Assembly (NCBI RefSeq): GCF_022458985.1
Contig: NC_061774.1
Location: forward strand, 8,484,616-8,548,615
Length of the DNA: 64,000 bases
Reading direction: 5' to 3'
DNA from: Mugil cephalus
Lineage: Eukaryota > Chordata > Actinopteri > Mugiliformes > Mugilidae
In this document: in pieces, positions 1-12,352 of the stretch
Numbering within the stretch: the first letter of the stretch is position 1
How the letters are laid out: the number at the start of each line of letters is the position of its first letter
The notes under the pieces: generated by a model
What the model was told of the DNA's origin: nothing
Databases searched by the model: none
Seen by the model: the letters and a program-made list of their open reading frames with translations, nothing else
Position numbers and translations under genes: made by a program

Positions 1-966
1 GGATGGCCTTGCTTGTGCATTTGAGCGCAAACGCGATACATGTGTTTGGAGGAACCTGAGGTGAAGGTGATGGTTAGAAGCTACAGTGTTTTGCCGATGC
101 ATCATGGGCCTACTCATTGGAATGATGCCTCTGCAATGAATCAGCTGTAAATTGTGCTAATGCGTGGTAATGCAAACTCCTACACACAAGAAACATGATT
201 CTACCAAGATGACTGTGGTGTGCTCAACAAATTAGAGCTAGGGCATTAGTACGAAGCTTGTGTGCGTATCGGCCACTAATATGCAGCGTTATTTCATATT
301 TGTGCTAAGTAATTTATTTATTCAGTATAGTTTTATTCTATTCACTAAGTAAATGCACATAGGTCGTTCATCTATACACATTTACTCTCATTGACCCTTT
401 CAAACAGACATGCATGAATGGAGCTGCCCTGTCCACCTGGTCAGTCATCATTCAGTGTCAGGAGTAGAAGACAATCTGTCCCATTCTAATTACTGAGCCT
501 CTCCCCACCTACTTTTCTTTTGTTTAAAAGCTTTTCCTCATTCTCATCTCATTTATCTAAAGCCTGTTGTCCTTTTTGGCCTCAGTTGTTGGCTGATGAT
601 GGGAGCGAGCAGCACCGTCAGCTTCTCTTCTGCTAATATTCCAGTGAGTCTGGGATTTCACCCGGGGACTGAATAGACTATATACAGCGAGAACATGCAA
701 ACTCCACCCAGAAAGACTTCGGTCCAGCCCTTCTTGCTGTGAGGCTGATTTGTCCAGCATCAAATCTCCTTAGTAATGCCATGAATAAAAATGTGTCTTT
801 CTTAATGCTCTTGAAAAGGTTTCTCCACCTCAGCACATTTGGTTTGGTGTTACTGTTACAGTGAAACAGCTTACAGAGCAGCGTGTACAGTGCAGCTGTT
901 CACTGACAGCCTTCAGGACATAATGCAGAACTGGAAGCGCTGTCCTTGGTCCTGAGAACTGAGAAA

Positions 967-1005
<39 letters not shown>

Positions 1006-1460
1006 CGCACACACGCACACTGGTGCTGTCTGTGGTGCTGGACAGCAGCACGTTTTTAAAAGCCTTTTTTTTTTTTTTTTTTTTTTACTGCCCGCATGCT
1101 CGCAGAAAGCTTACAGTACAGTTTTATTCTCTCTCCGTGTGGACATTTTTATAACTTGCACTCAATGGCAAGTAGAATTCTTGCCATTCGACAGTCTTGT
1201 TAGTCAAAAGTTTCTGGAGATCTTGACGTCCAGTTGTAGTCCACAGTACTGAAAGAGGCCAGAGGTCACATCCACACAGTTTCAAAGCTAATCAGTTTGT
1301 TAGTTTCAGCCTGGTGTTTGGTGAAACATATTTCCCCCGTGTGTGATAATACCTTTTCTATTATGTTTGCTCAGACTAATGCACTATCTTGTATTTCTCT
1401 TTTGTGTGTCTGTTTGCGCGTGTTTGACGTGCCGCCCTTGGCTCGTGTGTGTGTGCACAG
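1..1460 (+). other. drp2: Intron of drp2 (5' part outside window)
   Basis: No coding exon was found before 1461, where the first recognisable drp2 exon begins mid-codon, so this stretch is read as intron. It holds a (CA)n microsatellite and a long T run, both listed separately. I see no conserved protein in any frame here. The preceding dystrophin-family exon must lie upstream of the window or be too diverged for me to recognise. Confidence 0.7.
969..1020. repeat. (CA)n microsatellite
   Basis: An uninterrupted CA/AC run passes into CACACG-type units. It is intronic in drp2. A T homopolymer of about 24 bases follows at roughly 1063-1086. Confidence 0.95.
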
Positions 1461-4400
1461 ACTGGCAGAAATGGAGAGCCAGAATTGTTCGTTCTTCACG
1501 GATAGCCTGTCTCCTGATGAAAGCCTGTGAGTATGCCGCCACCCCCACACCGCGAGCCCCCTCATTACAACCACAGCCCTTTGTAGGGATTATGTGCGTG
1601 CGTTGTGTGCTCACTCCTGATACATTGATTGTTTCCGTGTTGGTGCGTGTGCCCGGGCTTGTTAATGTATGTCCGAATGTTGGGGAGAGATTGGGTAATC
1701 ACATAAATAATCAGCCGCGTAATGAAAATGACCCACAGCGAGAAGCGTGCACAAACTTCCCCTTCATCATCCACGCGGCTGCCGTGATTACGGTGCGTGG
1801 CCGCGTGTGGATACACAAAGCGTGCGTGTGTGTGTGTTTGTGGGAGCTGGCTGAATGGCAGGCGGTGGCGAGGTTACAGCAGTGAGAGGAATAATGATTT
1901 TTGATGTGAATGAGGCAGCCAGTCCTCACAGGGAAAAGCCGAAGAAGGGGAGCGAGTGGCTTATTTGAGATCATGTGTTTTGTTGACATCGATGTGGGCC
2001 GTGCTTCACTGTCTGGGAATAATTCCCTTTTCCTTTCTGTAAAGTGAAAGTTGCATGTCCAACCTCTCAGTGTTGTTTGGTCTTTCAGGGTTGCAGGTGT
2101 TGGTCTTTGTGTTTACACTGTGAAGAGTGTTCGTTATTTGTGTTGTTCAGTGTGTGTGAGAGACATATTAAGAGTTTTCAGCTTAGACAAAGCCGCAATA
2201 TTTTGCAGACGCACAACACCCTTTGCTACTGATATCTGTGCCGTAGTGTTGCTTGGATGAAGCTTTGCCACAGAAACGTGTGTAGCGCATGTGTAGCGCA
2301 TGTGTAGCGCATGTACATACAGTGTTTGCATCTGTGCTTGGGTTTGTACGCATGACACTTCTGTTCTAACCCTTGTGTGCAGCGCTGTTGTTTTCTGCCC
2401 TTGTACTTATTCTGCATACCCGTCCTTCCTTCTGTCAGTGCCTGTCTGTGTTGTTTGTTTGTTTGTTTGTTTGTTTGGTGTTTCTGCTGCATGGCTCTGT
2501 ACATGCTGCCACGCTATCTGTGCCACCAGCCGGTCTTTGGTTGGCATCATACTGTTCTCTGTCCTGAACCATGCTGCCTGTGTGATCGGCTTCCACCACC
2601 CACCTGTATGCATTGTTCTGGGTTCACTGTACTCACTGGCAGGTAACAGACAATAATTCAGTGACTAAGCTGAATATATAAGACGGAGGCAAAACATTTC
2701 CATTCAAAAATTCTACTAATTTCAATAAAACCTTTGAATAGCGCCCCGATGAGGACAAAAGGGTCCTTTTCCATTTTAGTTTTATGTATTTTTGATAACT
2801 TAATGGTAGTTATGCTTTTTGCTATCACATTTGGCAAAGGTGTGTATTTTTTTTATTTTTTTTTTAGCAAATTTTGATATTTCAAACTCAAATCCCATAA
2901 TGCTCCATTTCAATAATCTAAATGCCAAGTGGATTTTTCTTGGGGAGATTATTAGAGCCTTGGACTTGCAATGATTAGTAGCAACATTGATTTAGATGTT
3001 TTTTATTTTTTTGTAGTTTTGTAGTAGAATCTCTTCCATTAAAACCCATTAAAATCCATTGAAACTGCTGCTGCCAGCTGCACTTTGTCTTTTTTCACAT
3101 TCAGACTCATTCTCTCTGTCTAACAAGTAACAAGATGAAAGACAGAGTTGAAAAACCCTCAATTACACACATACATGCACACACACAAACACACACACAC
3201 GCACTCAGACATCACTATATACCCACTCGTCCCCATGACCTAATGACATCATCTTTTTGGGGGCTGTAAATCACAGCAGGACAACAGCAACATTTTATTT
3301 TTAGTACACACAGGTCAGTGTTTATTATTTGAACAACATATGGTGTAGCAGGTTAAGGTGCGCCTTCCACTTCTAATAATTGTGAGTGTGTTTTTAGTAT
3401 TTTGTATTTGTGCTGTGAACCTGGCACAGTGTCCAATCCCGTCGCGTCCGGTCTCGTTTTCGCTGTACCTCGTCCCGTAACGCGTCTCCTCGTCCTGCTT
3501 GCCGTGCCTCGCTTTGGCCTGTCTGCTCTCTCCCGTGCTGCTGGCTCTGCTTTGTGCTGCTGGTGGCTGTGTGCTGGTGGCTCAGTGTGCTGTCTCCTGT
3601 GTGGGGGACTCAGGGATGAAGATCAGTACCTCCTGCGTCACTCCAGCCCAGCCCTGGACCATGACTCTCCCTGCGGACAGCACATGCTGCTGGCTCACCT
3701 GGAGCACCAGGACAAGGAGCAGCTCCAGCGCACCCTGGCCCGCCTGGAGAACGAGAACAGGTCTGTAGAACGCGGGTGAACGAGCCTGTGTTATCATGCA
3801 CTTCTGATCCACTGGGGTGACGATAATTGCTACTACCAATTCCATCGCACCCACGGTGGTTTCAGTTTGAATCATTCAGAACTGCATTCAGTCAAATTTA
3901 GCAGTAAATTTGATTGTAAGTAAAAGCCGGTCCCCGGCAATGAAGACGTAAAAAGGGTGGTTCAGGGAACAGTTGTCATCAGTAAGCCACAAGCACACAG
4001 CACAAGTGTGCGAGTGTGTTTATGTGCGTATTTATCTGCAGTTATTATGCTCTTTTCTGCATGCCTGCTGTCACTGACAAGCCTCCTGCAGAGAGTAAAC
4101 ACATTAACACACGCACGAAAAAAGAAAAGCCTTGAAAATAGCGTAGCAGTAACATGCTCTCGTAAATCATGCGTCAGTGTGTCCAGAAGAAGGCAAACAA
4201 AGAGCCCATTATGAACTGATGGCCGCGATACGAGCGTAAAACTTGTCCGAAACACAATATGTTAATGCTCCAATTTGAATTTACAGTGTGCTAAGGCCTC
4301 GGCCATTTTCCATAAATAAAGCAAATCCTGTTTTTTTCCTGCTATCTACTTAATTGGTTACCAGAGGCATCCTTTATGTGAATGATTCATGTGAATAAAT

Positions 4401-7400
4401 TTATCCTGTCCTCAGTCCGGTTGTGACCTTTCAAGGGCCACACAGTAAAATGCGGCGACATACACACGCATACACCTGCACCCTTTGGGCGTCTGAAACC
4501 TTGACCTAGTTCACTTTTTCTACAAACCGTGTCCCCTTTTGTAGCGCTCTGTTGTCTCTATTAATGACTCAAGTGCCTGCTGGATGTAGTTCAATTTATA
4601 TCTTCTTCTGCTGTGTTCCCGTAGCTTGTACCAGAGCAATAAATCAATACCAGAATCAAACAACTTCTACTTGTTTTAACAATACATTAGCCCCGTGCTG
4701 CACTGTGTAGTTAAACGATTCCAACCATGTGTAGCTGCGTTTCTGTTTGTGTCAGGTGGGAGTTGGATGAACATCTGAAGTTGTTAAAAAAAAAAAAAAA
4801 AAAAAAGTAGACCAGACAGTTTTCCTTTCTTCCCGCGGGTCCTCAGGGTGCTGCAGGGCGAGTACAGGCGGCTCAAGTGGAAACACGAGGAGGCGGCGTC
4901 AGTTCCCATGCTGACTGAGGCGGGAGAGGGCGGCCCGGGCTCGCCCACGGCGGAAGGGCAGCAGGATGAGGAGCTCCTGGCCGAGGCACGGGTCCTCCGG
5001 CAGCACAAGACGCGCCTGGAGACCCGCATGCAGATCCTGGAGGACCACAACAAACAGCTAGAGTCCCAGCTGCGCAGGCTCAGGGAGCTGCTGCTACAGG
5101 TACAGCCACTCACCTCTCAGACAGCATGGGTGGCAGAGAGTCATGGAGAGAGTTGGAGATTTACTAAGGAAGTGTCCTTAAGTTCAGTGAACTGACTTGT
5201 AACTTTGCAACAGTTACACAAATATAAGCTAATTGGAAGTGTGTGGTTTGATCACGCTTTATTATCTGCTCTGTGCAGGAAGCTTCATACTCGTTTTCTT
5301 TTACTGTTCATGTCTTTTTTGTGGCTTTTGTGGCGGTTTCATTTTTATTTCTCTGCGCCAGAGCTGAAACATGTTTTATACTATTTTTGGGCTCATGATT
5401 GTTATTGCAGCTGTCGCTAGTGATTGATAACCCAACCCCATGAATCAATTATAATAGCAAATACTGGAATCTTCACAATTGTATCGCATGCTGTGCATAT
5501 CTGTCGCATTATTAATACATTAAGTATATTTTACAATAGCACTAACTGTTTTTTAACTAAATATACAGATCTAGATGGATGAAAAGAGTCCTTAAAAATG
5601 ATTGATTGTTTTGTGTAGAACGTTTTTAATTGTCTGCTCTTTTGGGACAAAAAACAAAGAGCTGGAAAGCGTCTTTACATCAGCATTGGAGCTGATTCCG
5701 CTTTTCTCCCTCCATTTACATGATAAAAATGTCACAACGGTAACAAATATTACAAATCTCAATTTAACCAAAAACATGAACATTTATTGAAATCAAAGGA
5801 TATTTAGGTCGGTAGCACCTCCAGCAGCACAAGGCTGCCTGTGGATGCGCCTGTCTGTAAATCTTACTGGGGGAATATATAACTATGAACGCACCCGTGT
5901 ATCTGTATTGTAGTAGCACTTCAGATTACTGGAGTCTGCTAGTAGGACTAGTTGTAGCTACACTGCTGCTCACGGTATTTATCCTTATCGCCAGTACTAC
6001 GCCAGGTTAACAGCATCTGCTGCGTCAAAGGGCTCTTGTCAGCAGTATTTTTTCAGAACTGCAGTTTGAATAAAAGGCACCGAGTGATAAATTCAAGTTC
6101 AGTGGCTTTCGACATTAGCTAGCACAGGTATTCAAATTCATTATCATAAGTAGAAAAGGAGAGGAGGGTGGAGGTACAAAAAAAAAAAAACTATTTGAGA
6201 ACAAAGAAGTACAGTACAGAAAGAGGATGAGCTTTGAAGTAGTTTGGAGGCACTTTCACATAAAAGGATTTACTTCAGAATGAAGGGAAGGTGTGACGAA
6301 CGTAGATAGAGGAGCTGGAAACTGACAGACAGTTAGCGGTTACTAAGATCTAATAAATACCCAGCGGGGCTAGAGTAGACTTAGAGGAAGAGGGACACGA
6401 TACTGCTCCTTCAGGTTGAAGTCTCGGAATAAAAGTGTGTGTGGAAGTGGAGGAACATATTTCTGGGTAAAGAAAATAGATTTTTTTTCTTGGAAAAAAA
6501 CAAACAAAAAACAACATCATAGTTTAATTTCCTGAGAAAATAAAATCCTGTTGTCTCTAGCGGTACACTGTACCGATCATTCTTCCCAATCTCTGCAGAC
6601 ACCTCAGTTTCCCTGCAACTACTGAACTTACTCGTCTCTAGAGTGTTGCTGCTACAAAACATGGTAGGATGCATATAATTTCTGATATCATGCTTCTTGT
6701 CTCTATAAAGTCAGTGCATTTCAAAGTTCAAAGAGACAGAAACGGCCAAAACGAGGAACCTAACGCAGGAAACACACCTGAAGATACAGATTGTCAGCCA
6801 GGAAGGGTACAGCTGCCACCAGATCGCCAGGAAGTGTAGATGTGGTCCTTCAGCAGTTGGATTCACTCTGCAGAAATACAGACGAACCAACTGCTTGGAA
6901 GACAAACCAGGATCTGAGAGGGTCCAAGGGTTTCTTCAGAGATCACCTCATCCTGATTCACATGTCCAGTTAAAACCACTGAATGACATCACAGGAGCTC
7001 CACCAGCAGTGTTCAAACCAAACTGGTGTTCTGTGTTCCACCTGCTCTGCATGTGGTCAACTTTTAGATGATGGCTTAAGGTCCTACAAGACTGTCAACG
7101 GACCCCTGATCAATGAGAGGTTAACCCGATGTCGTTTGGCCCAAGCACAAAGAACTGGACAATGGAGATTCTGTGGTCAGATGAGTCCAGTTTCCAGCTT
7201 TTCCTGCTAATGTGAGGGTACAGAAGACCAGGAGAAGCATTATCTCCAGCATGTACAGTACCTACATACAGTATCATGGTTTGGGGATGCATCAGTGCTG
7301 CTGGTGTTGGTCATCTCACTGTCTGTGATGGCACATTGAACTCTGCTAAATATTGTGCCGTTCTCCAAACCCACACACTCCCTTCTGCACGTGCTCTGTT

Positions 7401-8681
7401 CAGTCAAGGTCCAAACTGGTGGGGAACATGTCAGACAGGATTAGGACAAATAAATATTAATTTGATGATGTGTTGGTTTATTTATGTTTTGCTCAGTTTT
7501 GGACACATTCTCTGTTATTTGTTGACTCTGATACTGACAATGTTGAGAACTGACGTAATGAAACTGTCAAGAATTTAGTTTTGTTAGTTTTTCATGTAAA
7601 TAAAAAAACCAAATATAATTTGCATGTGTCTGTCAAATGCAGCCACACCTTTTGAACCACAAATATTTCTTGATAATATTTGAGACTGTGTAAAATCTTA
7701 AGTGTCCAAAACCTTCTCTCCACCACTGTCTGTATAATTCTGCTCCGTTTGTGCCGTTTGAGGACCGCTAGCAGAGCGCCATCAATCTCCACATTCATTA
7801 CCATGTGAAAGGCCAGATCGCTCAAAAACATGATAGATATGAGAAATCATTTGGAGCGAATGATAATAAGTCTTTTCTTCAAAACAGCCCAAAGACGATT
7901 CCGAGGCCAACGGATCAGAGCCGTCGACCTTGTCTTCCCCCGTGTCTGGGGGGGGGCACCACGGTGAGCCAGCCAGCAGAGAGACCACCGACACCGAAGC
8001 AGCAGGTGAGCGACGTGCACCCGGGGTTTGACACAGGCACGCATGTTGAATGCGAAACCACGCATCCCTCTCATTCTGCACTTATGTGTGACATTCTCTC
8101 TGGGCGGGTTTGCCAGGAGATGATTTGGAGCACGAGCAGGATACGGTGCTGCAGCTCCAGGAGGTCATAGAGCAGCTGAGAAACGTCTTCCCGTCAGAAC
8201 CGGGTGAGTTCGTCTCGGCTGCACGGATCTTTGCCGGCGCCGCCGCTCCGCACTTCAGAGACAGACTCTTTGCTCCGTCGCGGCCCTCGGGATTGTGAGA
8301 GATGGAGAGGAGAACAAATATGTACTGCTGCGGGTCGATAGTCGGGGGGAGGGGCCGAGAGATTAAATGGCAGAGAGGAGGAGTAAGATAAGAGGGAGTC
8401 TGTAGCACAGAAAGATGGAGAGCGTCACTGTCACACACTTTACAAACTCTCCCATTCCATTTAAACTGCAATTTCTGAGCCTGCCAAAGCCTGTACTTGA
8501 ACAAAGAAAGGGATTATCATAATTATAGCCTTTTTTTCTTTTTCTTTTTCTTTTTTTTTTTAGTTGTAGCCAAGAACATTTTCTTGGGCTTGTGCATGTA
8601 TTTCAAACCTTGTAAAATCTTTTCCTTTTTTTTTTTATTTCCTTACATTTCCTAATTTCAGGCACCACATCACACATCTAA
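1461..8681 (+). CDS. drp2: Dystrophin-related protein 2, C-terminal exons (partial, 5' end outside window)
   Basis: Membrane-associated cytoskeletal scaffold of the dystrophin family; DRP2 is known from Schwann cell and neural dystroglycan complexes. Exons: 1461-1526, 3614-3760, 4847-5099, 7888-8005, 8117-8203 and 8662-8681, all GT-AG, with phases that join into one frame. The 66, 147, 253, 118 and 87 bp sizes track dystrophin exons 73-77 as I remember them. The first exon encodes LAEMESQNCSFFTDSLSPDE. The third contains RRLKWKHEEA, EELLAEARVLRQHK and RMQILEDHNKQLESQL, the C-terminal coiled coil that binds dystrobrevin. These residues fit DRP2 better than dystrophin or utrophin, which have SYLNDS-like and RLKQQHEHKG-like sequences. 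The fourth exon ends in TTDTEAA, shared with human DRP2. The last exon codes only GTTSHI before the TAA. ZZ, WW and spectrin regions lie upstream of the window. Confidence 0.93.
2279..2312. repeat. Tandem 11-bp repeat, three copies
   Basis: The unit TGTGTAGCGCA occurs three times head to tail in a drp2 intron. A (GTTT)n run of about 27 bases follows at 2451-2477. Confidence 0.85.
6700..7580 (+). mobile_element. Decayed Tc1/mariner-like transposon in a drp2 intron
   Basis: Translated pieces resemble a Tc1-like transposase. Around 6983-7200 there are remnants of the DNA-binding part and the first catalytic block (LTRCRLAQAQR, then a frame-shifted DESSFQL). At 7276 the typical MVWGCISAAGVGHL core follows, with a DGTLNSAKYCAVLQTH continuation. 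Frameshifts and stops break it into several frames, and no third catalytic block with QQDN is intact, so it cannot encode an active enzyme. Terminal inverted repeats were not located with confidence; the edges are approximate. Confidence 0.65.
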
Positions 8682-11600
8682 CACCGAGTGGTCCCGGAGG
8701 AGAAGAGCGAAAGCCTGACAGGACGCCTGACGGCGGAGGGCGGGGCTCCACGCGGCCGAGGTCGGGCCACAGCGCGGCAGGCCTTCTGACCACTGCAGCA
8801 GCTACGATACTCTGAGCTAACCCTCGACTGGAAACTCTGTGCACTAAAAGCCTTTTTCACGCAAACTGCTAAAGGCTCATGCTGATGTCCTTTTGGCCGG
8901 GCTGTGCTTTCGCGAAACTTCGGCGGCACCGCCTGACACCGTGTTAATGAGCCAAAGGAAACTAATGTTAACAGCAGGTCAGGGAGAGAAAACTGCCCAG
9001 CCAAGACACTGTGCTAACCAGTATCTGTGTAGTCCTTTGAAGGTGTGAAGCTTTATATCAATCCACAGCACAAATCGGACCTTCCGTTAAAAAAAAAAAA
9101 GAAAAAAGAAAGAAAAAGAAAGGATATCCTCTTGTTTTCGTCAAAATGTCCGTACGTTGTGTGTGTTTTATTTCCTTACACGTGTTGCCATGGTTGCTAT
9201 TTTTGAAATTTAAAGGGAGGCGGTTGAATTAAAGCCCAAAGTGGCGAATGAGAGCGTTTAAACTAGACCGGGGGCTGGGCCGACCGCATCTGATGTGGCT
9301 GACGTGGTGCAGATTGTCAGGGAGTTGACAGCACCCACAATGCGCTTATTTACTGTGCGAGAATGACACATCATCAGTTAAATCCATGATTTATTTAAGA
9401 CAGCCAAAGTGCCCGCTAGCACAGCGCCTCTGTATGCACATACACACTGTGTTCCTCTAATCCCCTAAAACTGCTTGTCGCTGTCATCGCTCGCCTCTCT
9501 CTAAGTGAGCCCCTTCCACCCAGACAAAGCCAATTGCACTCGACGTACGTGCGCGCACACATGCACAGAGGTATATGCTGCTACACACACACGCTCCCTA
9601 TTTACGACGCAGCCTCCACGCGTTGTGCACACGAGTGGATCCCTGCATGATCAATAACGTTTTTCTGCACTGCATAAGCTACACGCGGCTTACGCGCGCG
9701 CTCATGACAAGTTCCATTTCATCTATTGCGGGACTTGTGCGATTTTCTCAGTTTCGAGCCGGTTTGCATTGAGACTGGGATTGAGTTTCATTGAGGAAAT
9801 GTCTGGCGATAAATATCAGCATGCGGACCTCCTCTCTGGGATCTTTATGTACCTCCCGCTGTGTGCAGAGAAAGAGGAAGACAGAGATCCGGGCTGAGGC
9901 TCGCTTTCTTTCTGCCAGGCCAGCACCAGACTCCATCTCCATCCTTAATAATCCCATGCAGATCTGAAAAGAATGGTAGCCATTAACATGTCCGTGTGTT
10001 TCTTCCCTTGCTAACGAACGCTTAATTGCTTTTAGATTTACAAAAGGACGTGTGGTTGAAGCGGCTTTGGCCTCGTCGCATCAGGGTCATCCGACATAGC
10101 ACAGTCAGTTTATGCCTTAAACCGAGCAGAATCCATATAAGACAACACTTAGCCTTTCTGCAATTTTTTTTATTTTTTTTTTTTTTAGTTTAGTTTACAT
10201 TCAGGGAAGGAGGTTGCATCAGATGTTTGTGCAGCAATGTCTGTCAACGCCAGCGCGGGCCTGTGGTTGATAGGAAGCAACAGGACAGCGTGGATCGGAA
10301 CATGTGAACACCCGTAAGTTGCAGCCAGTTAAATGAGGCAACCAGTGATGCCGGGGGTTGCTCGGAGGGACTAAAGATCTGAGAGACGAGAGAGGAAGTG
10401 TAGAAAGAAAAAAAAAAAAACAATGCGTTTTATTGCTTGAGGGCTGGTGGGAGAGATCCACTTTGATGTGCCTGCCACGGCGAAATCTCCAGAAGCAGGT
10501 CCAGAGTTTGCCTGGAACAGCGAAGCTCCGGCTCTGTGAGATTCTCTGCAATCACATCACATAATTCTCACAGGAAAGACCGATGCACGCGGTGAGGGAT
10601 CCTGCCGAAATCTTTAAAAAAAAAAAAAAAAGAAAAAAAAAGCACTCTGACCTCACATCCATGAGTTTGAGACCCATGCGCTGCATTCATTATGGGCTCC
10701 CCCTTCGGGCACGTAGCACTCACATTTGACACCATCCTTCTCAGCGCACGCTGCTGGTTGCGTTTGATACTGTTGCTAGGGAACTATCCCCAAGGACGGG
10801 GTTCCACAGGTTTGTGAGTCGGAAAAGTGATGCGTCGTTCATAATACGAATGCTAATAGCCTTAAGGGAAGCAAGAGAGAGTGCCTTGGTTCCCGAAGTC
10901 TCCTTTTCTTAACTTCCACCTCCACTGAAGCCTGCCGCCGCTGAGCTGCTGCGGATACTTATTAGTTGTCGCATCCGCGTCTGCATCATCAGCACCACTT
11001 AAGAATTTGTTTTGTCGAAGCTCTCGCGAGTCGGAACAAAGGGCGGCCGCTCGGTGTGTGGGAGAAAGGAAAGCCTTGACGAACGGCGTTCGCTCATCGA
11101 CATTTCTCCGTCAGTATTTACGCATCTCGTTACACGCCCGTGATTATCCATCACCCTCAGTGTAACAAGTGAGTGACAGGTTGTGTAAAAGAAGGAGAGG
11201 CATTCCCCTTAGGGCTGTGTGTCAGCATTTGTCATGTTTATTATTTTTAGAGGCGGCCCAATCACATAAACTCAGCACGTGGTGAATACATCAGTTACAT
11301 TATCGCCCTCGGTTTGTGGCCGCGTCTCACCCTGCTGCTGTTTGACACCTCCACCCGATCCGGCTGCAGGAGAGTCGCAGAGCGAGTCTCCTCTCTGCGT
11401 GACTGCGCCATCGTCCGAGGTCTGATCCACGAGCTAATTTCTATATTGCTTCTGGCTCCCTTTATCACCCTCCACACCCACTAACACACACACACACACC
11501 CTACTCCCTGTGGCATGACTGAAGCTGTGTGATTGAAGTAAAAGACTCTCCGCAGAGGCAAGAGTCCCTATCGCTGCATTAAGTCGGTCAACATGCACAC

Positions 11601-12352
11601 GGCCCCGTCATTACTCTCCTGCCTTTGCATCACACCCTCCCCTCTGCCTTTGTGCATCATTTGAACATGTAACAAGGACACACACACACACTTGTACGTA
11701 ACACAAAACATACCAGGGCACCTAACCTCGAACAAGGTGTTGATAACACTAACATATGAACACTCATACCTTACTGGTGAATTGAGTTATTTATTAATAT
11801 ATATATTTTTTTTAATCACCATTAATATACCTCATAAATCATTCAAGTGTTTATTGTTTAACGGTTTTTGGTTTTCTTTCTCTCTGTCCAGAACTCAAAC
11901 ACTTCTTGCTGTCTTTTCTCTGGAGTTTTTAATCTGTAAAAAACAAAAACAAACAAAAAAAAAGTTTTCTGAAGAAAAGGCTTTTTACTGTAATAACAAG
12001 TGGGTTACTGGCTGCTTTCTACCCTTTGTGTACAGAAATAAAAAAAAAGACTTTGTATTTGGCAAACTCCTCGTCTGCCTATTCTTTTTATGTGGCTGCA
12101 CTTATCCCCTGGAGAATTGAGTAATGCAACTTAACGGAGCTGAATACAGACTGTTTATGTACATCTTTCCTTTTGTTTTTCTATCTGTATTTGTTCGTGG
12201 CAGAATCAATATTTCCTGTTTTGAGGCTTGTTTTCTTTATGACGTATTTCCTCCTCTACACACGCTGCTTTTTCATCTATTCTGTTTGTCTCTTTGTCCC
12301 CGGTTTTCTCGGTGACCTTTGGTTTTACAGGGGATCATTTCGACCCAGTGAG
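8682..12352. other. drp2 3' UTR and convergent intergenic DNA
   Basis: This lies between the drp2 stop codon and the stop codon of the AIPL1-like gene on the opposite strand. A variant poly(A) signal ATTAAA at 9228-9233 is a candidate for the drp2 3' end; no AATAAA nearby is convincing. Poly(A) and poly(T) tracts occur near 9091, 10167, 10406 and 10617. I recognise no exon, RNA gene or transposon protein in the rest. Confidence 0.55.

Noticed and set aside
1343-1885. 180-codon open frame on the + strand
   Set aside because: It runs through the drp2 exon 1461-1526 in a different frame and into GT-rich intron; no family resemblance.
4847-5099. Identification of this exon as dystrophin or utrophin
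   Set aside because: The RRLKWKHEEA and ARVLRQHKTRLETRM residues fit DRP2 better than the RLKQQHEHKG-type sequence of the other two.
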